Assembly: GCA_902774145.1 (NCBI GenBank) | Contig: CACYHC010000004.1 | Location: 1 to 64,000 of the forward strand | Source: an uncultured Bacteroidia bacterium | Lineage (GTDB): Bacteria > Bacteroidota > Bacteroidia > Bacteroidales > UBA932 | DNA: 64,000 nucleotides | Direction of reading: 5' to 3' | Shown: positions 49,570-56,698 of the stretch, one piece after another | Layout of the letters: each line of letters begins with the position of its first letter | How positions within the stretch are numbered: the stretch's first letter is position 1 | Program-made: the position numbers and the translations under genes | The notes under the pieces: generated by a model | Seen by the model: the letters and a program-made list of their open reading frames with translations, nothing else | Database searches by the model: none | What the model was told of the DNA's origin: nothing

Positions 49570-51022
49570 AGAAGAGTGTTATTTGCTTGATATAACTATT
49601 GTTGTTGGACTCCGCTTTTAACATATATAATTTGCCGGCCTCGGGAGATTCCAGAATAAACTCCAACTGTTCTCCTGTTTCCTGAATGGTAAGACTTTGC
49701 GTTGGAGCCACCTTTTTCCCTGAAGCATCTCTGATTCCGGCCTTGAACTTATAAGAGTTTTTCTCGTACCGGAAAGTGAGTATGACGCGTGTGAGTTTAA
49801 GTTCCTCTATGGCCGGAAAACTGAAATGACAGTATGTGTCAGTGGTTTTATCATACTGCCTGAAAATGAGTTCCGACTCTCCGGAGGAGAAAGTCTTGAT
49901 GTAATTGAAAATTGAACTTATGCTGTAGGTATTGTCGCAACTGGTCGTGAAGGCATGTGTAGTCTCCACGGTGGAATATGCCGTAGGGAGCGCAGGCGTG
50001 AAAATAGTGTATTTGCTGTCGAGATTGTTAAAGCATATCTGGAGAGCGGGTCTTTGCATAAAGGTAAACTCCAGCGGCGTCAACGATGCGGAGCTCTCAA
50101 CAATAATTGTCGCCTCCTGGAAGACCTTGGGATCATCGCCATCATTGAGGAAGGTGAATGCGATGTCCTGGGTATAATCTTCACCTTTCCCTGAAGGATT
50201 CTCCAGAGCGAAATCCTTCAACGTGGCACCATCCTTCACGCGGGCCGTCCAATCGCAATTTGTCTGAATCCGCAAGCGGCCACTCGTAGTACCCGCCTCA
50301 AGCGTAGATACGTTATCAGGAGCAAGCACCAAAAAAGGTTCAGCTTTTCCCTGCGTCAGGTTGATGGTCTTGCAGATGCTTCCGGCTGTGAAGACAATCG
50401 AAGCTTGCTTCTCTTTCTGGGGATCTTTATTGGATGCGAAAAGAACCTGAACGACGCCGGGATCAAAACCAGACTCCTTGTCCAAAGCGACTGCAGCAGA
50501 GCCGCCGTCTTCTACTTTTGCCGTCCAGTCCGTGTTGCAATCTACGGAGATGTTAATTACGTCCCCATTGCAATTGGCCTGTGTCTTGTCCGGCGAGCAA
50601 TTGAGATGGTAGACAGCCCCTTCCTGCTCAATCGGCAGACTGAAGAACTTGGAACCGTCGGCGTAAAAATCGAGAACGCCGTTTATCTTCGTCTCTGAAT
50701 AATTGCGGTGAAACGCAAGGGTAACGATTACTTCATCCTCGACGCCGGTAAGATTGAAGTGGTCCTGTACGTCAATTGTGCCCCATTCAACGGATTCCGT
50801 TACAGGGATGGGGGAATCTGCATTGTTGAGATGGGCGAACCAACTTCTGTTGGACTTGACTGTGACCGTGCGAGAGCCTTCGCCTTCCGGAGAAAATTCT
50901 GCGGGAATGTTCAGGATGTCAGGGTTGGCTTGAAGTATAGCGGGAGGATAGCCGGTGTTATTCGTTAGACAGGAGGTCGCGAAAAGGGCTATCGTTGCGG
51001 ATGTGATTAACTTGTGGTGCAT
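49562..51022 (-). CDS. BACON-repeat surface lipoprotein with shared C-terminal module
   Basis: A 486-residue lipoprotein when started at ATG 51022 (a TTG at 51034 extends it by four residues), lipobox FATSC. Three BACON-like units follow: residues about 30-130 (with TVTVKSNRSWFAHL), 135-215 (with NISVDCNTDWTAKV) and 220-320 (with LRIQTNCDWTARV). The last 150 residues are the module also seen at 36970 and 38572 (FTPALPTAYSTVETTHAF, FPAIEELKLTRVILTFRY, end IKQITLFYE). BACON domains in PULs act as spacers or mucin/glycan-binding units. It is the first structural gene of the PUL after the regulator. Confidence 0.82.
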   Translation of the reverse strand: MHHKLITSATIALFATSCLTNNTGYPPAILQANPDILNIPAEFSPEGEGSRTVTVKSNRSWFAHLNNADSPIPVTESVEWGTIDVQDHFNLTGVEDEVIVTLAFHRNYSETKINGVLDFYADGSKFFSLPIEQEGAVYHLNCSPDKTQANCNGDVINISVDCNTDWTAKVEDGGSAAVALDKESGFDPGVVQVLFASNKDPQKEKQASIVFTAGSICKTINLTQGKAEPFLVLAPDNVSTLEAGTTSGRLRIQTNCDWTARVKDGATLKDFALENPSGKGEDYTQDIAFTFLNDGDDPKVFQEATIIVESSASLTPLEFTFMQRPALQICFNNLDSKYTIFTPALPTAYSTVETTHAFTTSCDNTYSISSIFNYIKTFSSGESELIFRQYDKTTDTYCHFSFPAIEELKLTRVILTFRYEKNSYKFKAGIRDASGKKVAPTQSLTIQETGEQLEFILESPEAGKLYMLKAESNNNSYIKQITLFYE

Positions 51023-51046
51023 TTTGCCCGGCAATTTTGGTTAGGG

Positions 51047-51054
51047 CAAAAGTA
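51047..51054 (-). promoter_or_regulatory. -7 element of the PUL structural operon
   Basis: On the minus strand TACTTTTG, 24 bases before the ATG at 51022. It stands in the 86-base gap after the regulator gene, where the regulator would act. I see no clear -33 element, as expected for an activated promoter. Confidence 0.4.
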
Positions 51055-51108
51055 AGCAAATCACTCACCGCATTTGTAAATAATATTTCAAAGCATGTTA
51101 AAAATATC

Positions 51109-54090
51109 TCACCCCTGTTCAACGGGCCTATGGGGCTTGTTTTCCTTGAGGTATTCGGCGGGTGTCATTCCATAATGTAAACGGAAGCACTTGACAAAGT
51201 ACGAAGGATTGCTGAATCCCACTTTATAACAAAGTTCGGATACGGTAATGTCTGTGGACAACAAGATTTTTGTCGCAGCTTCGAGACGTTTCGTCTTGAT
51301 GTACTCAACCGCAGTGACGTTTACCAGCCGGGACATCTTTCTATTCATCGTCGCGTGGCTGATGCCCAGTTCACGCTCGAGGTCTGTCACGGTGAAATCC
51401 TCGTCACCAATGTGCTTTTCGACGATGTCATCCATTTTGCAGATGAATTCCGCATCTCTGTCGTTTGTGTTGTATTTGGCCAACGTTACCCGCTCCGGCT
51501 TGACATGGAACCCAATTTCATCTGCTTTAATCTGATTTTTTATGTCATTGGAAAGTTTTTCCAGATATGAATAACTCTCAGACACCATGGAGATATTAGG
51601 CGTTCCCACAGGATGAGAGGTGGTCGACTTGATAAGTTGGATAACCGATGCTTTGAGCATCATCAGCGGTTTGTTAATTTCTTCGACAACCACAGCCGCG
51701 AATTTCATTCGTTGGGTTACCAAGTCCCGCTCTTGCTTCTCTTTGATTTCTGCGATTCTCTTCAGGCGCCGCCTCCGTTCAAGAAGAAAAACCAAAACGG
51801 CAGCAATAATGGAGCATCCCAACAAGGTCAGCAAGATAAGGCATATGCCTAATGGAGTAGCAAAAAAATGATGCTCTACGCAGACTTCGATATCGTCATG
51901 GTAATCCACCTTTAGCGTGTACCGACCGGGAGGGAGATTCGTATAACATACAGACATATCTCCGCTAATCTCTCTGGATTCGTTTTCGAATCCAACCAGA
52001 CAACAATGGATACTATGAGGGCTGCAAATTGTCGGAGTGGCAAACTGAATCTGGAATGATCGGGTATCGTAAGGTATTACTATCTTATTTTTTCGGTCCC
52101 AGACAACGGGTTTATCACCAACTGAGAGCGATGTTACGTCAACCCTGATATCGGAATCCGAGAGAAGTATCGTACTGGGGTTGAATCTCAGGAGGCACTC
52201 CCGACCGCAAAGGAATATTTCCCCATTGGAGAGCAATATTCCTCTTGACAAACTCGTCCCGTGAATGCCGTCTCGTGGCCCGAACATCCTGCCCTTACCG
52301 GAGTCAATATCAAGGAGTAATAGTCCGGATGAAGTAGAAATCCAAATATTGCCAGCATAATCCTGAATTCCGGAAACAAACGAGGACATCTTGTAGGCTA
52401 GGAACGAGGAACTGACAAAAGGAACAAAAGTATTGGATGATCGGTCAAGTTTATACAGGTCAGCGCCTTGTCCGATGGACCAGATATCCCCGGCCCTGTC
52501 AATCAAGAGAGATACCGTTTGCAAAGGAGAACGTCCCTCGTAGGATACGACCTTACCTCCTTTGCTCCATTCCAGACAGTATATGCCGGCAGAATATGAA
52601 CTCATCCAGATGTCCCCATTTGCGTCCTCATACATTCTTTGAATGGTGCGGTTTTCTGTTCCGGGAATGACGGAGAAAGTATCTGTTGAGGCATCATAAA
52701 TCAAGACACAAGAAGTGGTAGAGACAAGTAAGTCGCCATTGCGGGTGAAAAGGATGTCACACACTTTGTTGTCCAGTATCCTGTCCTCCTCCCATAAGCG
52801 ATAATACGAAACGATCTTCCCTTTCTTAATTCGGTACAATCCGGAAAGCGTTCCGATAAATAGACTGTTTCCCACCTGACAGACATTGGTCAGAGACTTT
52901 GGAAGGCCAGGAATGAACTCTTCTTTCACCGTGTTTTGGCTGGCATCATAATGCAGTAGTCCGGCGTTATTGGTAGCAATCCAAACCGTTCCATCTGAAT
53001 CTTCGCAACAGTCATTCATCTCAATGCTGCTGAGCGCTTGTCCATTTTCCAAGCGTACCGTTTTGATAAATCGATTCTGCGCCGGCCTGTTGTAGAGGAC
53101 GCCGTTGTTTCTTGTCCCAATCCATAGACTGCCGTCATTTCCCTTGGTAGCGCATCCCAGAAATTCGAACTTGGTTCCGGCACAATCGCGCCGCTTAACA
53201 GTAGCGTTTCCTTCGTCCCATATATCACAAAGAACAAGTCCGTCGGTTGTTGTCGCCATTAACCGTCCCGCGCCATAACTGACAAGGCTGGTAGGCTTCT
53301 GATCCGCCGGAAAACTGTATAGGACCCTTACATTTCCATTGGCGATATTGACTTCACAGATGCCGATTCTTTTATCGGAAAGATAGAAGAGGTCCCTATT
53401 GGTCAAACTCACAACGGGGCCCAACAACTCATCTCCCTTGAAACTACAGGTAAGACCATTGACCTGAATTCTCCTTAAAGAACCCGCCTCAAGTACATAT
53501 ATATATAGGTCATCGCACGAACTACATACTATCAGCCTGCCATCTATATCAAAGGCAAGACGCTTTCTGCTGTCGGTCAAGCCAAGAGAATGTCTCCGGA
53601 TAAATCCGTCATTCAGATTAAATGAATACAAATCAGGACCGTAATTATCAAACCAGATAACACCGTCCTTGTCTCCTGTTATTGAGTTGATGCACCCATG
53701 AATCGGCTGGCCGCTCTCATCCACAGGTACCATGAAGGAGTCTGTAAGCTTGTCATATCTCGCAATCCCATCCATCGTCCCCACCCAGATGCTTCCATCC
53801 TGGGCTACATACAAGGAATAAATGAAATCAGAATCCAATCCGGTTTCATCCTTGAGAAATACCCTCGTTCGCGTACCGTCATACCGGTTAAGGCCAATCC
53901 GGGTACCAATCCAAACATAGCCGTCATCGTCAATGACGATACAACGGGCCGAATCGTTGGAAAGGGTATGGGAATGGACATCTAAAGATTCAAAGACGAA
54001 TCCATCAAGAGGCCCTGCATTGTTATCGGCAAACAATAAAGCTGTCCGGAAAACAAGCAGGGTAAATATTAAAACTTTGGTTTTTGACAT
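51109..54090 (-). CDS. HTCS-like regulator lacking kinase and receiver domains (propeller-TM-AraC)
   Basis: A 993-residue protein (start ATG 54090). A signal peptide is followed by about 14 Reg_prop propeller strands (WIGTRIGLNRYDG, WVGTMDGIARYD) and a Y_Y_Y-like domain (TNLPPGRYTLKVDYHD) to about residue 750. A transmembrane helix comes next (about 755-780). A DHp-like helix follows, but where hybrid sensors carry a His in HE-x-R-TPL it reads VVVEEINKPLMML, so the phospho-accepting His is Glu. No ATPase or receiver domain follows; an AraC HTH fills about 885-985 (LSTDITVSELCYKVGFSNPS). It would bind the inducing oligosaccharide in the periplasm and control the PUL at once through the membrane. 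Confidence 0.85.
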   Translation of the reverse strand: MSKTKVLIFTLLVFRTALLFADNNAGPLDGFVFESLDVHSHTLSNDSARCIVIDDDGYVWIGTRIGLNRYDGTRTRVFLKDETGLDSDFIYSLYVAQDGSIWVGTMDGIARYDKLTDSFMVPVDESGQPIHGCINSITGDKDGVIWFDNYGPDLYSFNLNDGFIRRHSLGLTDSRKRLAFDIDGRLIVCSSCDDLYIYVLEAGSLRRIQVNGLTCSFKGDELLGPVVSLTNRDLFYLSDKRIGICEVNIANGNVRVLYSFPADQKPTSLVSYGAGRLMATTTDGLVLCDIWDEGNATVKRRDCAGTKFEFLGCATKGNDGSLWIGTRNNGVLYNRPAQNRFIKTVRLENGQALSSIEMNDCCEDSDGTVWIATNNAGLLHYDASQNTVKEEFIPGLPKSLTNVCQVGNSLFIGTLSGLYRIKKGKIVSYYRLWEEDRILDNKVCDILFTRNGDLLVSTTSCVLIYDASTDTFSVIPGTENRTIQRMYEDANGDIWMSSYSAGIYCLEWSKGGKVVSYEGRSPLQTVSLLIDRAGDIWSIGQGADLYKLDRSSNTFVPFVSSSFLAYKMSSFVSGIQDYAGNIWISTSSGLLLLDIDSGKGRMFGPRDGIHGTSLSRGILLSNGEIFLCGRECLLRFNPSTILLSDSDIRVDVTSLSVGDKPVVWDRKNKIVIPYDTRSFQIQFATPTICSPHSIHCCLVGFENESREISGDMSVCYTNLPPGRYTLKVDYHDDIEVCVEHHFFATPLGICLILLTLLGCSIIAAVLVFLLERRRRLKRIAEIKEKQERDLVTQRMKFAAVVVEEINKPLMMLKASVIQLIKSTTSHPVGTPNISMVSESYSYLEKLSNDIKNQIKADEIGFHVKPERVTLAKYNTNDRDAEFICKMDDIVEKHIGDEDFTVTDLERELGISHATMNRKMSRLVNVTAVEYIKTKRLEAATKILLSTDITVSELCYKVGFSNPSYFVKCFRLHYGMTPAEYLKENKPHRPVEQG

Positions 54091-54109
54091 TGGCAAAAAG
54101 CTGATTAAT

Positions 54110-55645
54110 CTATTTCAGTACTTTCCATTCGCCGCCATAACGACCTCCGTTTCTGCAAATAGCCCCGGCCTCTCTCAATCTCTTTGTTATTTTCTCTGCG
54201 CCGCGTTCGCTTATTCCAAGGGTTTCCGCCATCTTTTTATGGGTGATTCTTGGGTTTTTTCTTATCATTTCCTTAATGGCTTCAGAATTTGTTACCGAAC
54301 TTGTTACCGAACTTGTTACCGAACTTTCTAAATTATGTTCGGCAGAAATTTCGGTGGCAGTCTTTAAACGAAGCGTTAATTCGACTCTGTCGGTATGCGC
54401 GCCAAAGAATTCTTCAAGTTCGGGAGAGGGCCAGTTGTTTTCCTTCCAGCCTTTCGCAATAATGTCCGCTCCGCTGCCCAGCCGCTCTCCACGGCCGATA
54501 GCTACAAACATATTCTGGAGATACGGGTTGCGACAGATACTCTTCCCTCCTTTGAAAAAGTCTTCTTTGCAGACAAGCATCGTCCCGGGGTTGATGAAAA
54601 CGAAGCGGTCTGGGTAACGTTCAATGACAGGTCCTGACATCATTGACCAGTTGCAATGGATCAGGCAGTTACAGATGGCTTCGCGCAGAGACTCATCGGC
54701 AGCGGTTTCATCAATCCTTTGCATGTTGGCGTCCAGTTTGAAGGGATGCGGGATGTCCTGGTCCATATTCCTGTATACGCGGTTGAAGAACTGGAACAGA
54801 TTGGGCTCCCATGTGCCATCAGGGTAGTACCTGTCTGTATAGCGCACACGCGGATTGCTGCTAAGCTTTTCCCTGAAGTCAACAAAGAAATAGGGTGCGG
54901 CCTTGTACATGGATTCGTGCTTCCCGAACATTAGGATGGCAGCGGCGGTGATGCCGACTTTCTTGGTTTGCGGATCTTCCGCAATGCCTTTGACCTTTGT
55001 AAGGAATTCAACATCGGAGAGGTTGTTCCAGGGATGACCATCGTGGCGCGAACGGAATGCGTTGCGATATTGGCGAATGGTGTCCGGATCTAAATCATGT
55101 TCTAGGGTTGCGGTCTCTATAATGCGGCGGTCCAGTCCATATTTGTCCGCAATGGAATCAGCCAACATCCGGCGGACTTCATCATCGGAGCAGACATAGT
55201 CTCCCTCATGGTTGCGGCGAAAACAGTGGCCGTGGAACGGGTCGCCTTTTATATAGATGGGTTGCTGGTCGTAGGTAGCGCGCGGAATGTTAATGACGAG
55301 ATAATGTGCATCGCCATCCTGTTCGTCCTTTACATCCTGCTCATTGAGGAGACACAAATTTACGATTTGGGGATTGTGTGCCCCGTCCCAAAGGATCTTC
55401 TTATAGTGAAGGATCTGCTCCTCGGTCAGTCCGTCGAGAAAGAACTTGTTGTCTTTCTCCTTAATGCCCAATGCAATGATGCCGCCTGCGGTATTGGCAA
55501 ATGATGAATAGGTGTCCCAAAACGAGCCCGGGAATCCGCCCTTGGCGCTTTTGAATTCGATGGTGTATCCTTCTCTTTTACCGCAGAGGGCAAGAATATA
55601 TGCTCTAAAATCCTTCATATCGCGAAGGTAATCATTCTTCTTCAA
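54110..55645 (-). CDS. AlbA_2/Schlafen-type ATP-binding protein with C-terminal winged helix
   Basis: A 511-residue protein with an N-terminal AlbA_2 domain (EGYTIEFKSAKGGFPGSFWD, ANTAGGIIALGIKE), a central HATPase_c_4-like part (DESLREAICNCLIHCNWSM, GRGERLGSGADII) and a C-terminal winged helix (ITHKKMAETLGISERGAEKI). These are common accessory genes with suspected regulatory or defence roles. A three-fold SSVT repeat (54291-54326) links the last two parts. Start uncertain: 55645 or ATG 55618, the latter four bases after a TACCTTCG box. It is the right-most island gene, next to tRNA-Glu. Confidence 0.8.
   Translation of the reverse strand: MKKNDYLRDMKDFRAYILALCGKREGYTIEFKSAKGGFPGSFWDTYSSFANTAGGIIALGIKEKDNKFFLDGLTEEQILHYKKILWDGAHNPQIVNLCLLNEQDVKDEQDGDAHYLVINIPRATYDQQPIYIKGDPFHGHCFRRNHEGDYVCSDDEVRRMLADSIADKYGLDRRIIETATLEHDLDPDTIRQYRNAFRSRHDGHPWNNLSDVEFLTKVKGIAEDPQTKKVGITAAAILMFGKHESMYKAAPYFFVDFREKLSSNPRVRYTDRYYPDGTWEPNLFQFFNRVYRNMDQDIPHPFKLDANMQRIDETAADESLREAICNCLIHCNWSMMSGPVIERYPDRFVFINPGTMLVCKEDFFKGGKSICRNPYLQNMFVAIGRGERLGSGADIIAKGWKENNWPSPELEEFFGAHTDRVELTLRLKTATEISAEHNLESSVTSSVTSSVTNSEAIKEMIRKNPRITHKKMAETLGISERGAEKITKRLREAGAICRNGGRYGGEWKVLK
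54291..54326 (-). repeat. Three exact 12-base in-frame repeats
   Basis: GTTACCGAACTT occurs at 54291-54302, 54303-54314 and 54315-54326. On the coding strand it encodes the repeat SSVT inside the ATP-binding protein, in a linker before its winged helix. Such exact repeats are prone to change in copy number. Confidence 0.85.
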
Positions 55646-55697
55646 TTCCTACAACATTGTCCTCGTCCAACCCGACAAAAAATGTCCATTAGCCAAC

Positions 55698-55723
55698 AAA
55701 AACGCCCGGCTGTGTGCCGGGCG
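55698..55723 (-). terminator. Terminator of tRNA-Glu
   Basis: Read on the minus strand, CGCCCGGC pairs with GCCGGGCG around an ACACA loop (55703-55723), followed by TTTTTG. Confidence 0.75.
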
Positions 55724-55778
55724 TCAGAGAGTAGTGGGTAGGAGAATCGAACTCCTATTGCGAGATTGAGAATCTCGA
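55698..55778 (-). repeat. Intact tRNA-Glu 3' half and terminator (right-hand att site)
   Basis: This block (terminator 55698-55723, tRNA acceptor, T arm and anticodon arm) is the counterpart of the fragment at 29448-29504. In the integration model the 3' half of this tRNA came with the island and restored the gene. Confidence 0.7.
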
Positions 55779-55803
55779 GTACTAACCGTTATACGAACCC
55801 ACC
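55732..55803 (-). tRNA. tRNA-Glu(CTC)
   Basis: A 72-base cloverleaf. Acceptor GGTGGGT pairs with ACCCACT (one G-U), anticodon stem CGAGA/TCTCG with loop TTCTCAA (anticodon CTC), T arm AGGAG-TTCGATT-CTCCT. No CCA is encoded. It marks the right end of the island. Confidence 0.93.
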
Positions 55804-55814
55804 GTGATTTGGGA

Positions 55815-55849
55815 TTGCAAATATAGAGCAAAAATTATAACTTTGCAAA
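55815..55849. promoter_or_regulatory. Overlapping divergent promoters for tRNA-Glu and the SPFH gene
   Basis: Minus strand: TTTG (55846-55849), 20 bases, TATATTTG (55818-55825), for the tRNA. Plus strand: TTG (55815-55817), 20 bases, TAACTTTG (55838-55845), for the SPFH gene. The two promoters interlock, each -33 adjoining the other's -7. Confidence 0.6.
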
Positions 55850-55867
55850 TACCAAACGAAAATTGCT

Positions 55868-56698
55868 ATGAAAATCTCTTCCGTTATCCTGAAAATCGGC
55901 ATTGTCGCCTTGATGGTCCTGTTGTTTTCCCTGACCTGCTGCACCGTCGTGGACAATTCCGAGGTGGGTATCAAGTTCAAGAAATTCTCTCTGACCGAAC
56001 AGGGAACCCTCGTCGCCACCCCGGTGACGGGTTTCACCTTCTACAACCCGATTACCACCGCGGTCTATACCTATCCCGTCTACATCCAGCGCGTGGACTA
56101 CTCCCCGTTCAGCGTCACGACGCGCGATGCGGCCACCTTCTCGATGGACCCGCTGCTGGCCTATCAGCTGGACCGCAGCAAGGCTACGGAGGTCTTCGCC
56201 AAATACCGCCGTCCCCTGCGTGACATCGAAAGCGGCTATATGCGCACCTGCATCTATGACGCCTACCGCATCACCGCGAACAACTACACTTCCGACGAGC
56301 TGATGGCCTCCCGCGCCCGCTTCGAGGCGGAAGTCCGCGAGATGCTGGACCGCTCACTCGGCAGCGAGGGCTTTATCATCAGTGAATTCACCTCACAGAT
56401 TACCCCGCCGGCCTCCCTCTCCCAAGCCATCGAAGCCAAGAACCAGGCCATCCAGGAGGCGCTGAAAGCCGAAAACCTCATCAAACAGGCGGAAGCCAAT
56501 GCCAAGATCGCGATTGCACAGGCCGAAGGTGAAGCGAAGGCGCTGAAAATCAAAGCGGACGGCGAGGCGTACTACAACCGCACCGTCGCGGCTTCCCTGA
56601 ACGAACTGCTCGTCCGCCAGGACGCCGTAGAGAAGTGGGACGGCAAACTCCCCACCTATAACGGCGGCGGCGCCATTCCGTTTCTGAATATCAAATAG
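55868..56698 (+). CDS. SPFH/Band 7-domain lipoprotein
   Basis: A 276-residue protein with a hydrophobic N-terminus and a possible lipobox (FSLTCC). The SPFH domain covers about 35-210 (VDNSEVGIKFKKFSLTEQGT, TTRDAATFSMDPLLAYQLD), followed by an Ala/Glu-rich coiled coil (IEAKNQAIQEALKAENLI, residues about 195-245). Prohibitin-like proteins form rings at membranes and modulate proteases or membrane domains. Its promoter interlocks with that of tRNA-Glu. It converges with the priA-like gene, overlapping by eight bases. Confidence 0.88.
   Translation: MKISSVILKIGIVALMVLLFSLTCCTVVDNSEVGIKFKKFSLTEQGTLVATPVTGFTFYNPITTAVYTYPVYIQRVDYSPFSVTTRDAATFSMDPLLAYQLDRSKATEVFAKYRRPLRDIESGYMRTCIYDAYRITANNYTSDELMASRARFEAEVREMLDRSLGSEGFIISEFTSQITPPASLSQAIEAKNQAIQEALKAENLIKQAEANAKIAIAQAEGEAKALKIKADGEAYYNRTVAASLNELLVRQDAVEKWDGKLPTYNGGGAIPFLNIK

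Larger units (their letters stand above)
29448..55778. mobile_element. Putative genomic island at tRNA-Glu carrying a polysaccharide-utilisation locus
   Basis: The segment is bounded by the displaced tRNA-Glu 3' fragment on the left and the intact tRNA-Glu(CTC) on the right. All its genes lie on the minus strand. Its base composition is visibly more AT-rich than both flanks (28 of 60 G/C in line 45001 against 39 of 60 in line 27001, hand counted). It carries a complete PUL from regulator to enzymes. I find no integrase, relaxase, transposase or plasmid gene, so it is either a decayed island or one moved in trans. The exact right edge lies within the tRNA identity block. Confidence 0.65.

Noticed and set aside
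29448..55803. Integrase, relaxase or transposase within the island
   Set aside because: All genes of the segment were read; none shows tyrosine or serine recombinase, relaxase or transposase motifs.
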